This document shows, one piece after another, positions 24,201 to 39,200 of a stretch of 60,000 bases of DNA. Origin of the DNA: Antedon mediterranea (lineage: Eukaryota > Echinodermata > Crinoidea > Comatulida > Antedonidae); assembly GCF_964355755.1 (NCBI RefSeq), contig NC_092672.1, positions 14,258,501 to 14,318,500 of the forward strand, given 5' to 3'. The notes beneath the pieces were generated by a model. That model was not told the origin of the DNA. It was given only the letters and a program-made list of their open reading frames with translations, and ran no database searches. Position numbers and translations under genes: made by a program. Position 1 is the stretch's first letter. The number at the start of each line of letters is the position of its first letter.

Positions 24201-27200
24201 AGTTTTAACTAGTTCAATTAACTTTATTGGAGTTCTAAAAAAGCCTATATATATATGAAAGTATAGGCCTGCCATAGTGCATTTCATCAAATTAAAATTT
24301 TATGTATTTTTTTTTTATCATAATTTTTTTTCACCAGATTATGATCTGAACTGTAAGTATAATGAATGTTTATAATCAGATCTATCTTATATCTATCTGA
24401 TGTTTTGTAAGCATTTATATGTTTGGTTAAATATTCTTTTATTCATAATTCATTTTGCAGTAGGGTGATTCAAATGTCTGATGCTTTTGGTTGTGTTGGT
24501 TATGGGGTGGTAGGCAATGACCTTTAGTTGATTTTCATGAATAATTTCTTTAAGCATTAATCATAATTAACATTGCTCTATGTGATTTAATATGGGTATG
24601 TGGTTTTGCCATATCAATATGATTATGCACTTTGATTACATTGGTTGTGGTTATGATTGTGATGGCCACAGATATGCACCATTAAGTTCAAATGCTAGGG
24701 CTATACATTAATTATTAACAATATTGATTGAATGAGTTAGACAGAGGTATACAACAGATGGTTTTAGATTATTTTAAAATATGGAAAAAAGTGTATATCG
24801 ATTATGAAGAATTGCATAATTTTGATCCCAATTATAAAGTGATATACACTTCATAAAAAAAATAGTCGCACCCTTTTCGTAAGGTCGTGCATGCCTTGTG
24901 TTGTGGGCTGCAGTCCAGGCCTAGCTTTCGATATAGTCCTGGCTACTTTCCTGGCTGGCTGTTGTGGGCTGCAGTCCAGGCCTAGCTTTCGATATAGTCC
25001 TGGCTACTTTCCTGGCTGGCTGTTTCAAATTGATTTCTGGTTTGTTCTCCAAGTTTCCATCCGTTATTTTATTCTTTAATCATCTAAACTTAATGTAAGA
25101 TATATAGGGAATTAAACCTATGTAATAATTTAACTACCAAAGCAAAAACAACTTGTTGAAGCTGATGGTTAACGAAATCAAAACAACAACAATGGTGACA
25201 TCTTCCGGTGGGTGGTCATAACGCAATAAATAACCAAGCGCTGATTGGTTGAATTTCGTCTCTGTATATAAGATCATGATGATTAAAGTGCCCTCCGAGA
25301 GCTTGTTAATCAGAATTAACAGGATAAGCAAGATCTTCTTGCAGGTTCATATAGAACATCATGATAAAGAAACTCACGATAATTTCTGACTGTGAACCTA
25401 GCTAGTAATACACTTAAAATTGTATATTCTGATCTATAAATGCATGTTGAAAATGACTTAATAAATTATTATTAGCATTAAAGCATTAATTTACTACACA
25501 AAGTGAATAACCTAATTTGCGCATGCATATAATTCCATATAGTTGTTTTGGAGCATCTTTTATAACGTAAACTCTTAATTATTTGTTTCTTATAAAGTTC
25601 GCAGAAGTCAATTAATAGTATGATTGTGCACAGCATATTATTAATAAATGCTAAACTCTGTCTGAATGATTATTTGCAATGACATCACAATTTAATGTAT
25701 TAGGGAATTATAATATTAAAAGTATAAAGGAATGTTTGTATGATTCAGTACTGTAGTTTATACAAATCTGTTTGAATGATTAACAATATGGCTGCTCTTC
25801 AATATTTAGTGCCTTACATCAATGATTAACAATATGGCTGCTCTTCAATATTTAGTGCCTTACATCAATAATTAACAATATGGCTGCTCTTCAATATTTA
25901 GTGCCTTACATCAATAATTAACAATATGGCTGCTCTTCAATATTTAGTGCCTTACATCAATAATTTACTTTTTTTTTTCTAAAAAGGATACAAACCAAAA
26001 TTGATCACAAAACATTACATTAAAATAACAAATTTACACAAAAAATATAGATAAACAGCATGTTATTGGATGTTGAAAATGATACGTTTCAATAACAACC
26101 ATCATTGTACGCACAACAGAGATCAAATTGATATCCTACATTCAGCATTAATTCACCACCCTATCAATAGGAAATGTTTTAAAGTTATATAGTTTATAAA
26201 GTTTGTCTCAATCACATCTACATTGTGCTGGTGTTGCGAGTCAGAGGCATATCATAGGCAAGCAGCAGCCAATCTACTGTAGATTAGTTACCACAGGATA
26301 GGCTGTTGTGTTCACAACAAGTTAAATATATTTGCAGTTCAGTGCTGATGCAACCTTCCATTTTAATCAAACAATTTCTTACATTTTGTGGTGAATGCTA
26401 AATCTTTTTCTTACACAGCAATTTACTTTTTCTGACATACTTTTTGTGTGTAGTTAGGTGGTTGGACCTTACTTAAAGAGAAAGAGGACATTGATTTTAA
26501 CTTCAACAAGAACTTACAAGATATTGCCGTCATGTACGATTTGGATCTTATCTTGCCTTTCTTTGTTATGGAAGATGAAAAGAATTCAAAAGTTAACATT
26601 TTGCAGGTAAAATTTGTCAAAATCAAACATTTTTTTTAATTGGATAATCATTTAGAAATTTTTTTAAATTTTGTAAGAGGATAATGATGTGTTTTGTGCT
26701 TAGCTTACATAGCTATACTGATAATAGCCTATTCTCCTAGTATTCTAATAGTGATACTGTAACTTAAAAAGTAGAATATGCATTGAACATCTCCGTAAAT
26801 GGTGCAGAATTAACCACATCCTTAAATGGGGCCATCCCCACAAACCACCATCACCATTAGGTAAGCGCCACCCATAGACTACCAACATCATCATTGGTTT
26901 TTGTAATTTTATGCAAATTATTGTGCTGTGGCAATGGCTAAAAGATTGAAAATTATACTATGCACATATTATAAAAGATAATAAAATCAAGTGGACTGCT
27001 TCAACCATGTTGAAACTGTATCAAAAATCTTAGGGCTACTTTGTTAATTTCTACCTGGTTTTACTTTGTAAGAGGTTTGAATATTACTTCTACTTTTAAA
27101 CCAATGAGGTTAAAGAAATTGGAAACAACCTGATGATAACCTACAAAAATACAAACATTATGGTATCTTTGCTTACACCATCATGGCATTTATTGTTGTC

Positions 27201-30200
27201 AATGGACATACTGTATATTATGTATTGGAAAATATATAGCTAAAAATGGCCTATACAAACAACATCAAACCTCTCTTAAGAGAAAAATACTTCTTTTTTG
27301 CAGATAGATAAATCGTACCTAATATTACCAGATACCAATTACTACTTGAATGAGACAGCAAATGGAGATGTAAGTATTATCCTACTCTCCCCCTTCCTGT
27401 ATTCAAAACCTTATATACATTTATCAACCTAGCCATTGTTTACGTTCATTCATTGATAAACTTGCTCTCCAAGTGCCTAAAACAAACTTGAAAAATTCCA
27501 CTTCTCACAGGGCAATTTTTTGCTGATGCATCTTTCGTTTAGAATACACTGCCTCATTGTATACGTAATTTGTCTACGTCAGTTTAAATCTGTTCTTAAA
27601 ACCCACCTTTTTAGTTGCAAGTGCTGTGAGGCTTTAAAGAGTGCCTCAACATTTTTTTTATTATATCATACTGTCGTGGTTCGGGAATCCTTAATATTGA
27701 TTTGCTAGCTTTAGACCATTAAGGTTTGGTTTGTGAAGCCCTAGCAGTCTTATTTCGTTTACACTCCATCGCGGTCAAAGATCGCTGCACACACTACGCT
27801 CGAATCACAAGTTGTCAAAACGTAGAACCCCTATTTGGTATCGGCTGCCATAAATTAGCTTATTAAATTTTTAAAGATTTTGAGGATCTGCATTTTTGTA
27901 TCCTTGGGTATAAGCCCACCCCTCAAACTTGATGTGATTTCATGTTCAAGGGGTAGGGCTTATACCGCATCAGTACGGTAATATCTGACTGACTTATTAA
28001 CTGATTCTGTGTAGGTACTGGAAGCATATACAGACTTCATGGTAGAACTAGCTGTGTTACTTGGTGCTCCTGAAAATAAGTCACGTGCTGCATTTAAAGA
28101 GGTGCTGGAGTTGGAAACTAAGATTGCAAATGTAAGTTGACTTGGCATACACATATTATGTTCACTATAATATCTCTATTGCTTAACAAGCCCATATAAG
28201 AGGGTTCTATTTTCCACAAAAAACATTGAGATATATTAAGCATACCATATACTGCTGTAGTCTCTTGAAAAGGATACTTCAGCAAAAAAGAGGGTTTTAT
28301 TGATGTTGATTAAGTCATACAATTGCATATAAAATTTAAAAAAAATTCATTTCGACAATCAAACAAACTATGACATTTTCTTAGGCCGAAATAACAAACT
28401 TAACATTAACTTTCTTCTTTAAAATGTTCATATATTAAATTTAAAAGTATATACTTTGACAGTGCATCATTTTTTAAAATGTTTTGTCATCATAGTAAAA
28501 AATTATAATTCATTGCGGTATGTAATAATCTATCTGCACCAATGTGGTTACTGCATAGTAAATACACGGAGGAATCTTCTTCAACGAAACGAAATAAGAA
28601 TATATGATTTATAATGAAATCTAGATTGTGTCTTTATTATTATGTAACAAATGTGGTTTATGACATTATACGTAAAGGGATCTTTGATCAGATTGTGATA
28701 CCGCCTATTGTATTTGCGTTAGCCAGATCCTATCTTCATATATTATAAATATTATAAAAGATTCTGATAAAATCAACCAATCAATATATCTTTTAAAAAT
28801 CAATTATCTTTATTTAAATCAATGCATATAACCTATAATTCATCATAGTGACGAATTAAATCTAGTTATATAATTATTAGTTATGTATACTATTATTATA
28901 TTCATGTATTTTACTTTTTTAGCTTTCAAGTCAATTGTACACTTATAATTATTATAAAACAGATCTCAAAAGTGTACAGCAGATGATGCCAGCTGTGAGT
29001 ATACTCGGAGCACAATCCCATACTTATTCTCACAAAGTTCACTTTCTTACAAATTCATATTTAATATTCCATTCTCACAATTACACTTATATACTGTATT
29101 CCATACTAATTATCAACAAGTTCATATAAATATTCCATACTAATTATCAACAAGTTCATATAGATATTCCATACTCATTCTCAACAAGTTCATATAAATA
29201 TTCCATACTCATTATCAACAAGTTCATATAAATATTCCATACTCATTCTCAACAAGTTCATATAATATTTCACTCATTCTCACACTAATTAATAAACGTT
29301 TATGAGTGTATTGGTACAAATAACGGCATGAGGTGAATGATGAAATGTTATACGATTCCATGTCTTGTAGAGATGTTCCCATAAATTAATCAAAAGCTAA
29401 TTTAAATTATTAATATCTTTCCAAACATACTCATTCTCAACAAGTTTATTTAAAGGTCAGGTACAGGCATGAATTTTAAATATAACATCTGGTTAAATGT
29501 ACATAAATCAAATATTATGTAACAGAAATCAAGACAAAGAAACATGAATTTCCCTTAAAGCTGTTGAACACAAAATTATGCCATAAAATCCAAGAAGACT
29601 TCTTTTCAGTAGTTAGGTATTTTAACCTAATGTAATAACATGTCTGGTGACTCCCTAGAAGGTGAAAAAAGATGGTGGATATATGGTGGATAATTTTTGC
29701 TATAGCATGAAAATAAAACTCTGGAGTTGAATGAAAATACCAGAAATGTCAAATTAGGTACTTTAGTCATCTGATAAAATTATTTACCTCACAATTTATT
29801 TTTCATAAGTTTTTTTTTTAAATACAAAGAATAGAGATTTTACTGTGTAATTTGAACTATCCCCCCACTGTAAAGAAAGTGCTTATATTCAACAAGCTTG
29901 TGTAACACAAATAAAATCCCCAAATTTATGAAACATAGGAGAAGCTATAGATCGATAATTATTGGAATGTATGATCAATATAAATTTTTGGCCTGCACCT
30001 GGCCTTTAATATTCCACACTCATTATCACAAAATACATATAAATTCATCTAAAATTCCATGATTCCCATTATATATTTTGCTGTTTTACCATGTTCAATG
30101 GTTTATATAAGTAAAATGAAAGACAAGTATGTGCTCAGTTCAACAGTTCAACCAATCTCTACTCACTTTTTATATTTTCATAACTCTTACTGAAGGATAT

Positions 30201-33200
30201 ACTTGTTTCATTTATTTAACTTTTTAAATTTTAAATCAGTAAATAACTTCTGAGTTTGAGGTAATACAAATCATTGACAATTCAATGAGTGTGTACTCAA
30301 TACTATTCAATGAGTGTGTACTCAATACTATTCAATGAGTGTGTACTCAATACTATTCAATGAGTGTGTACTCAATACTATTCAATGAGTGTGTACTCAA
30401 TACTATTCAATGAGTGTGTACTCAATACTATTCAATGAGTGTGTACTCAATACTATTCAATGAGTGTGTACTCAATACTATTCAATGAGTGTGTACTCAA
30501 TACTATTCAATGAGTGTGTACTCAATACTATTCAATGAGTGTGTACTCAATACTATTCAATGAGTGTGTACTCAATACTTTGTTGTGATTTACAGATTGA
30601 TTGGATTTCATTGTTGTCTGCTAAGTTTGCGCCAGTGGATATTACTATTGGGCCCTCTGAACCAGTTATACTTTATAATAAGGAGTTTATAACCAATCTT
30701 TCTCAACTACTATTGGAAACAGAACCACGGTAAGTACAAAATTAGTAAAAAAATTGAGCTAAGACAAAGATGGAAACTGAACATATTTCTGCATGCAAGC
30801 CATAGATAAAAGATAGTAGTGCCTAAAAATAAGTTCTAAAATTTAAAACCTAATTCTTTATCTTTTGTATTGTATTTGCCAAAATGTAGGGGATTAATAA
30901 ATTACCTTTTTAGGCTTAATATGCGCTTATGTAAACTCAACTTTGTCGACATAGAGTATAATGAATGTTTTTGAGTTGTATGATAAAAAAATTTCATGAG
31001 TTAAAAGATTGACTGCTATAAATGTGGTGGAGAATTGTTATAAACAGCGTACACTGTGTTAACAGCCGCTTCACATTCCGAAAAGTATTGCAATTTCGAC
31101 AAAAAAGTTCAATAGTGCTATTAATTTGTTCATTAGTGCAAAATAATGAGCAGCATGTGATGCCTAATTAACCACCCAAATGGCAAGAATACAAGCAGGT
31201 GTGTGATAATACACCTAATTGTTGGTATGGCTCTTTCAATGATAACATTTTTCTTGTTATTTTTATTACAACGTCTTAGACAATTATAGTCAAATTCTTT
31301 TTTTGTTATTATTTTCTTGTTTGTAGCGTTCTTCACAATTTTATGATGTGGCAGGTTGTAGATTTTATGGCTGAATGGCTGAGCGAGGATTTTACAGATG
31401 CCGAATTGGAGCTGTCCAAAGTCCTCATCGGCAAAACAAGCTCAACTCAGAAATGGCGTTTCTGTGTAAATATGGTGGATAACATGATTGGAATGGCTGG
31501 TGGCGCTATGTTTGTAGATGCAGCATTTAAAGGTGGCGATAGTAAGAAAACAGTACGTATTAATTCATTCCATTTAATGAGAAAGTTGTATCTAACTTTT
31601 TCATAAAATGAATAATATGATTATACTGTTTTAACAAGCTTTCAAATATGGTCTGGAATGGAATTTCTTCTTTTTCATTTATTACCAATACTGTACTAGA
31701 TAAACATTACTGCTCAAGTTTTCTGCTCAAGTTTTCTGCTCAAAGTTGGTAGAATTCAGTACCATCACCTGTTCGATTCTTTTTATTTTTTGTTAGGCAA
31801 AATAGTTATTATGACACTTATTAAAATAATTTTAAGTGTTTTTTCTGAATTGCGATGAATTGTGTAAGTAAGTATGTTAACATTAACATTGTAAAACTTT
31901 AGAAACAATTTCTCAGAATGGACCGCAAAACAAAATAGAGGAACAGATATGGAATGAATTTCTCAAACTTAATTAGTGTATTGTCTAAATACCTTTTATA
32001 AAATAAATCTATACAATTGTACTGAGGATATCGAAACGTGGCAGGCTATAGGCGCTTGACCTTTGACAAGATCGCCTAAAATTTATAATTTAAAACTACG
32101 ATATTTAGTATTGTATATTCAGGAATAACCACTCCTTATATCTTATTTATTTTATTCAGTTGACAACCAACAGCGATGAAACTGCCACTAATAGGTTGAA
32201 TCTAAACATAATAAACTATAAAAATGTATTCAAATAAGCAACAAAAACATAAACAAAGATCACAACATTATTGAGATTTAACAATTTTACCTTAAATACA
32301 TTTAAACTATCATCAAATAAATCAATATCCAAACAAGTAACAAGTAACCTATTAAATGTGTTAGGTAACCGCTGAAAAATACCTCGTTTTGTGCATTCAA
32401 CACGACCACAAGGAACGTGAAGCAAACACTTGCTACGAGTACGAGTTGGTATATTCAACTTAAACAAAACAACAAGAGGACAATCATAAACAGAATTGAA
32501 TGAGTTGTGTAAAAAAACCATATCAAAAACAACTCTACGATTTTCAAGAGAAATAAGGGAAACATTATAATTAGGACAAGTGCGAGGAATCTAAATTTGT
32601 TCTGAACATTATAAATACGCTGAGATTGAGTACAAGAAATTGAATTAAAAATGACTGAACAGTATTCTAGGTGGGGGCACACAACTGAACGGTACAATGA
32701 TGTTAATGCTCCACCATTGCCCATGAATCTACAGTTCCTCCATAACAAACCCAGCATTCTATTTGCCTTAGATACAACATAATTAACATGTAAACAAAAA
32801 TTTAACTTACTATCAATTAAAACTCCTAAATCCCGTTGAGAATTAACACAATCTAATTCCTGGTCATTTATTAACTCAAAATTATTTATACTAACAACCA
32901 TTACTATTTATATGCCTAGTGTGTAAACATTTCACATAATTTCATTAAACATCCACATACAGTACAACTCTTCTTAACAATTTTTTTTTTCAATCATCAA
33001 TCAACTAAAAGTCGTAGTTAGTCATGTCTTGGGTCACATTCTATGGTCACCGTACAGATAGGCTACTACATCAGTACTTCTATGAATGGATGACTAGAAC
33101 GCTAGTTGGTCATACCCAGTACCGTTTTGATTTTACAATCATTCGGGAAACCACCTCACGACGATATGCTTTTTATTACAGGCTAAAGTTATGGTAGAAG

Positions 33201-36200
33201 AAATCAGAGAAGCTTTTAAGAACAATCTTCCTGATCTTGACTGGATGGATGATGAAACAAGAAAAGCTGCAAGTGAAAAGGTAAACATTCATTAAAAACT
33301 CTTTTACAAAGCATAACTAAGAAATATTTCTTACAAAAAACGCCGCTCGACATTTAAAAATTATACATTGTTCTTTCTTTAGATATATTAATTGATTTAT
33401 TATATCAATTATTTTTGTTTAACAATCAGTAGTAAACATTTTATGTAAATATAGTCTGGCCTACTGTACAGAACAAAAATATGATCATAAACTAAACCAC
33501 AGTATATGTATGTACATATATTCCAGGGTAGGAGCATTTACCTCCCTATAACCCGGCCCACATAGTCTAGTATAGGTCTATACTACCTAACGATGCAACA
33601 TTAAAAGTTGATAGCATACATTTCCTCTTAATATTTTGTATCAATATTAAAATAAAGAAAGAATTATAACAATCTGACTTGTAGTTTTGGAAATTTTGGG
33701 TCAAAACATAGCCGAAAATAATCATTTTTAGCCACGATTGAAGTAAATAAACTGCGCCCTCAGTAGACACTTTAAAAATTACGGTTTTTAGTAATATATT
33801 TTGTATATCAACATTGTAAAAATATGATATTACATGTTTATTAAATAAAAAAAGAGTGTCTATTTAGTATTAAAAGATTCATTGGTGTAAACAATATGAT
33901 AGAATCTCCATTTTTTAATATGATCTTTAATATGGTCAGTGAGGCAGTAATGCAAAGCTTATGCAATTTGTAAGTGAAATTACATGAAAGCAAGACAGGG
34001 CTGGCCAGTAAGGTTTCAACCTGACCAATTTTTCACAGAGGCATTTAACAACCCTTTTTTTGTGATCGGCACTGCATGAATGGAATAATGCACTGCATGA
34101 ATGGAATAATGCACTGCATGAATGGAATAATGCACTGCATGAATGGAATAATGCACTGAATGAATGGAATAATGCACTGCATGAATGTAATAATGCACTG
34201 CATGAATGCAATAATGCACTGCATGAATGCAATAATGCACTGCATGAATGCAATAATGCACTGCATGAATGCAATAATGCACTGCATGAATGCAATAATG
34301 CACTGCATGAATGCAATAATGCACTGCATGAATGCAATAATGCACTGCATGAATGCAATAATGCACTGCATGAATGCAATAATGCACTGCATGAATGCAA
34401 TAATGCACTGAATTGTATTTTCAATTTATTGTATACTATGTGATTATTTTAAATTTAGTATTTTAAGTGATCAATGAAATCAGTTAAAATATGGGTAAAT
34501 TGCGATTTTTGTTGTATTTATCAACTCATCATTTGTTTCAGTGTATTATTATGTTTTTATTGTATTTCTAGGCTGAAGCTGTAGTTGACCTAATCGGTTT
34601 TCCTGAATTTATAATGGATGATAACAAGCTGGACTTGTACTATATCAATGTAAGGAAAATCAATCCATTATTCCTTGAAGCAAAAATCCTGGCTAGCTTT
34701 CCAGATGTTATTATAATTCATCTACAGCTTACTCCTTTGTGCCTCCTAAACTTTAATTGTGAATGTGCCAAGAAACCTGTTATTAGGTGATCATTTAGAA
34801 TAAAATGATCACCTATTGTTATTGTATGAAATCTTTATTTTTCTTTTTTTTTTCTTTCTGTACACTTTTTGTGTAATAAATATCTCAAAAAGTTGAATGG
34901 CAATGATCACAAAAATGTCACCATGTCTTTCAAATACTTTAAAACTTAGTCATAATAAGCTTTTCAGCGTGATAACTCATCCGTGATGTCATTTATACGC
35001 CATTTTGTGAATCACATTATCAATCATATCTCCATAATTCATTATCACATATTAATGAAATTCACTACACGTAAACTTCAGGTCAAGGGTAAAAATATTA
35101 GCAAATAAAAACGCACGCGCATGTAGGGTCATGTGCGTGAAATCGCGCGTTAAAAATTAAAAAAGCTCAAAATTAAGTTTTGATCAATTTAGAGCATGAA
35201 AAATTACGTACGCGATTCTTAAAAAGCGTAGAAAATGAAATTTGATGTATATATCTCATTCTACTCACAAACCTTAGTACATTTACCGATTTTGAGTCCA
35301 TTCCGAATGGGTACTTGAATTTAAAAATTAGGATTTTTTATCTTTTTGTGTAGATTATCACATTCAACAGAGCGCATCTCAGTTATTTGTGCTCAAATTT
35401 CGCACAAATTTCAGTATTTGCTTGCTTAATTAATTATCTTTCTTAAGAGTTGTCAGTTTTTTCATTTTGATGACGTCATCACGCGTAAAAACTTGAATAA
35501 CGTAGGTCATGAAATTTCACATACACCATTGATTTGAATATCTTACAGCTCTTCAGAATTAAAGGTGACCTTGAAATTTATAAGTTATTATAAAAGCTGA
35601 TGAAATGTAAATATGAATTCATATAAAAATTAAGCCGATCAGATGTTGTGATTTTATCATATGGCCAGTTGAAGTTAAAATGTAGTTTTAAAATTTCTTT
35701 AGTCAAAGTTATACAAATTTCAAAGAGCGCGCATTGCCCTTCTACGTGTCAAATTCTCTTCCAATTCTTATATTTATTTGCTCAATTCATTATCTTTCGA
35801 AATTGTCATCTTTGAGTTTATTTTGATAATTCCATCATACTGTACCATTAGAACATAATGTGTGTCCCATAATTTCACCTATGCTACACTGTATATAGAT
35901 ATACAGTATATACTGTATATAATTGTATATGGCATATAATAGGCACAACTCAACACTATAAGCATATAATAGGATGGAATACATCATCATTTTCCGATTG
36001 TATGTTAACGTACATGCATGTTTAAAAAAAATTAATTTCAGTAATTAATTAATTAATTAATGTCAATAAAATGATAAAAATGATCACCTATAATTCGTCA
36101 AAGTGACAAATTAAATTCCAGTTTGTTTATTTGTTTTTGTATGTTACTCAATACTATTTTAGAACCACATATTCTTAGTATTATTCTACTATACATCAAC

Positions 36201-39200
36201 AAAAATATCTATTTATCAATATGTTTACAGATTAGTGGTGTATATCATTATTTAAGGATCAATATCAATGTTTACTATACTATTGTATATACAGGGCCAT
36301 AGGCACCAGTACAGTTGGTAAGGTTTCAACCTGACCACTTTTTGACAGAAGACTTTTATTGTAGCCTGCACAGATTTTCCCTCTTTTTGCAACCACCGCA
36401 CCAATTTAATTCTGGCTACAGGACTGACAGTTTTGTGTTTTATTTATATTTTTAGTTGACAATCAACAGCACTCAATATTTCCAGAATCACCTTCGTGTT
36501 CTAAAAGAAAATGAAGAGGAAATGCTGAGGAGCTTACGACAACCCGTGTCTAAAAAAGAATGGTTGATGACACCTCCTACAGTCAATGCTTACTATACTC
36601 CTACCAAGAATGAAATAGGTTTAATAAATACTTACATAGATTCATAAGTTATTTCAGACTAATCAGTTTAACTGAATTGACTAAAGTTTATCATAACACA
36701 AATTGTCATTGTGATTAAAGCGCTTTACACTAACCGATCATCTGGTACTACTTATAGGGAAAAAGGTTCTTTTTTTGTGAGGTTATTTCACATTTCGCGG
36801 GCCAAGCTTTGAAAAACGAATGTTTACCAGATGATCGGTGAACACGAGGAGCATAAAAACTGGCAATATCGCTTTCAGACCTAAAAGTGGGGTTACATAG
36901 ACCCACAATACTTCAAATTTAGTTAGAAGCATAAAGTTGGTATGGCAACTTTTAAAATTTGAGGCTAATTAAAATTTAACCTTTGACCTCAGATAATGTC
37001 AGAACTCGTAAACTGTGCATTCTAGAAATACCTAAAATTGAAACAGATTATGCCGATGGTAATACTGAGTGTCATGGTCGGTGTTTTTTAATCAAAGTTA
37101 CCATGTAGTAATCATATATTATTAACACATTTATTGTGCTATCTAGAATGGTTTGAGCTTGCACAATGCAACACTGTATGCAAAATATGTTATACTGTAG
37201 TATAAAACATTTTGATTATGTTAGCAATAGCTTCTCTGGTCAAATAACGATGGCGAGCTTTTACAAATAAAATTGTTTCACTTTTGCACTGCCTAAATTG
37301 AGCACAGCTTTTTGATTTTTGAGACAGCAGATTTTCTGAAACTGTATTTGCCTTTTAAGTAAATCTTCGAGGGGGCTGGGTTACAGTTATTTTTTTATTT
37401 AGATTACATACAGCATAATTATGAAAAGAAATATTTTTATATAATTACTGTAGTGATGATATTACCAATACTAAATGTCAACACAGTAAATATAATATTA
37501 GTGCATCTTTTTCCATTCTTAAGGTTCACCCAATAGGTCCAGATCTATTGTTTTAAATAACTCTTATAGTATTGAGTTAAATGCATCATGTTTCTATTAA
37601 ACATGAATAGATAATAGTAGTACTTCTGAATCATTTGCAATTATTTTCGTGTTTCTAGGATGTACGATTTGGTAGTTCTGAGGAATTGGACATTATCTGA
37701 GGTCAGAGGTCAAATTTTAAATGGCCTGAAATCTTAAAAGTTGCGAATTTCCGAATTGCAATACCAAATTTTATACTTCTAACCCAATTTAAAGTATCAA
37801 CCCTTTTTTTAAAGCTAAGGAACCCCACTATAAGACCAGTAAGTTTACACAATAATTATAAACTTGAACGAAAATTTTGAACCCTACTCTTTGCTCAATG
37901 GTAACCAATCTGTACATGGTGGCCCTTAAAAGGCTAATATCTGTTTGAACAAGGCAATCTAACAGGGTGCTGAGCTCCGGAGATCAAAGAGTTCCACGCC
38001 CTAAACAGACACTGTGCCACGGAGAAGATGTTCACAGTACAGTACTGTTGGAATTTGTCAATCAAAGGAATGTTGTGAGTTCTTGGCAAGGCGAGCTTGG
38101 TGTCCTGTTTTTAGATTGCCTTGGTTAAAACCAGAAAATAAATAATGAAGTGATTCTTTTATTCATCATTTGTTTTTTATATTTGTGTTATTTGTAGTTT
38201 TTCCTGCTGGTATTTTACAAGCTCCATTCTATGATGCTGATTATCCTAAGTAAGTAAAATGCTTTCTCTTAATGTAAGTATTTGTATTTTAATATATTTC
38301 ATTAACTTTTTTCGCTGCTTCTACAAATAAAGGACAGCAAGTAATGAGCAAATTAATTGGAAATTAGTAATGCATAGCATAAAGAATGTACATTTGTATA
38401 TTCTAAAAATGTCTACAGTCAATAAATATGTCCAAACCTTCATTTTGACAAATTATTATTTGCCAAAATTATCAATCAATTGTCAGCATAAGTTCCACCT
38501 ATTAATGTGAAGATAAGGAACTATTAGAGTTAGTATTTATTTTATTGCAGTTATTTTTATATTTCGTGTTATAGATCGTTAAATTTTGGTGGAATTGGAG
38601 TTGTTATGGGTCATGAGTTAACACATGGTTTTGATGACGAGGGTCGTCGCTTTGACAAAGATGGTAACTTGCGACCATGGTGGAACAACAAAACAGTTGA
38701 CAGATTTGAAAACCAAATGGATTGTATGGTGGATCAGTATTCTAAATACAAAGTCAATAGTGACTATGTAAGTTTTTACAGCTTTATCCCATATGTGATG
38801 CAATCTTTGTATAGCCCAGAGCATTTTGCTCAAGCAAACAAGGTACCATAATCTGAATAACATAACAGATTCAGAGTCTTCCTGCATGTGGCCCCTGGAG
38901 CCAAAAAGAAGGGGCTAAACATGTGGCTTTTCATGTGCCAACTTCTCATTTTCAGAAGATTTTTTTTTGTTAGGTAGATAGGTACTTTTCTTTTGATGAT
39001 GCTTATTAACTCCAATACCCAGATGAAGCAAATCAATATTGAATAAACATTTCACCCTTTTGAACTGATAAATTGAAAGAACTTAATTTAATCTAGAGTA
39101 CTCATTCATTCTTAGCCTGTGTTGGTATTCAATATCTCGTTATAAATATTATTATTTTAAACAATAGTCTTAAATATACTAAATTGTTACACATTTCTTG

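Noticed and set aside
25244-25272. Promoter with CCAAT and TATA boxes in the third peptidase intron
   Set aside because: Kept only as a very weak feature: spacing is tighter than usual, no reading frame or RNA gene follows, and such motifs occur by chance in this composition.
32216-32901. Host gene nested in the peptidase intron
   Set aside because: The translation is the C-terminal part of a LINE reverse transcriptase and needs a frameshift; it is a 5'-truncated retroelement.
33936-34424. Long overlapping reading frames on both strands with perfect 7-residue repeats
   Set aside because: They arise from a 21-bp minisatellite whose length is a multiple of three and which lacks stops in several frames; there is no splice or domain support, and it lies inside a peptidase intron.
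38618-38887. Minus-strand open frame opposite the peptidase zinc-site exon
   Set aside because: It is a shadow of the coding strand; the plus strand carries HELTH and joins in phase to both neighbouring exons.
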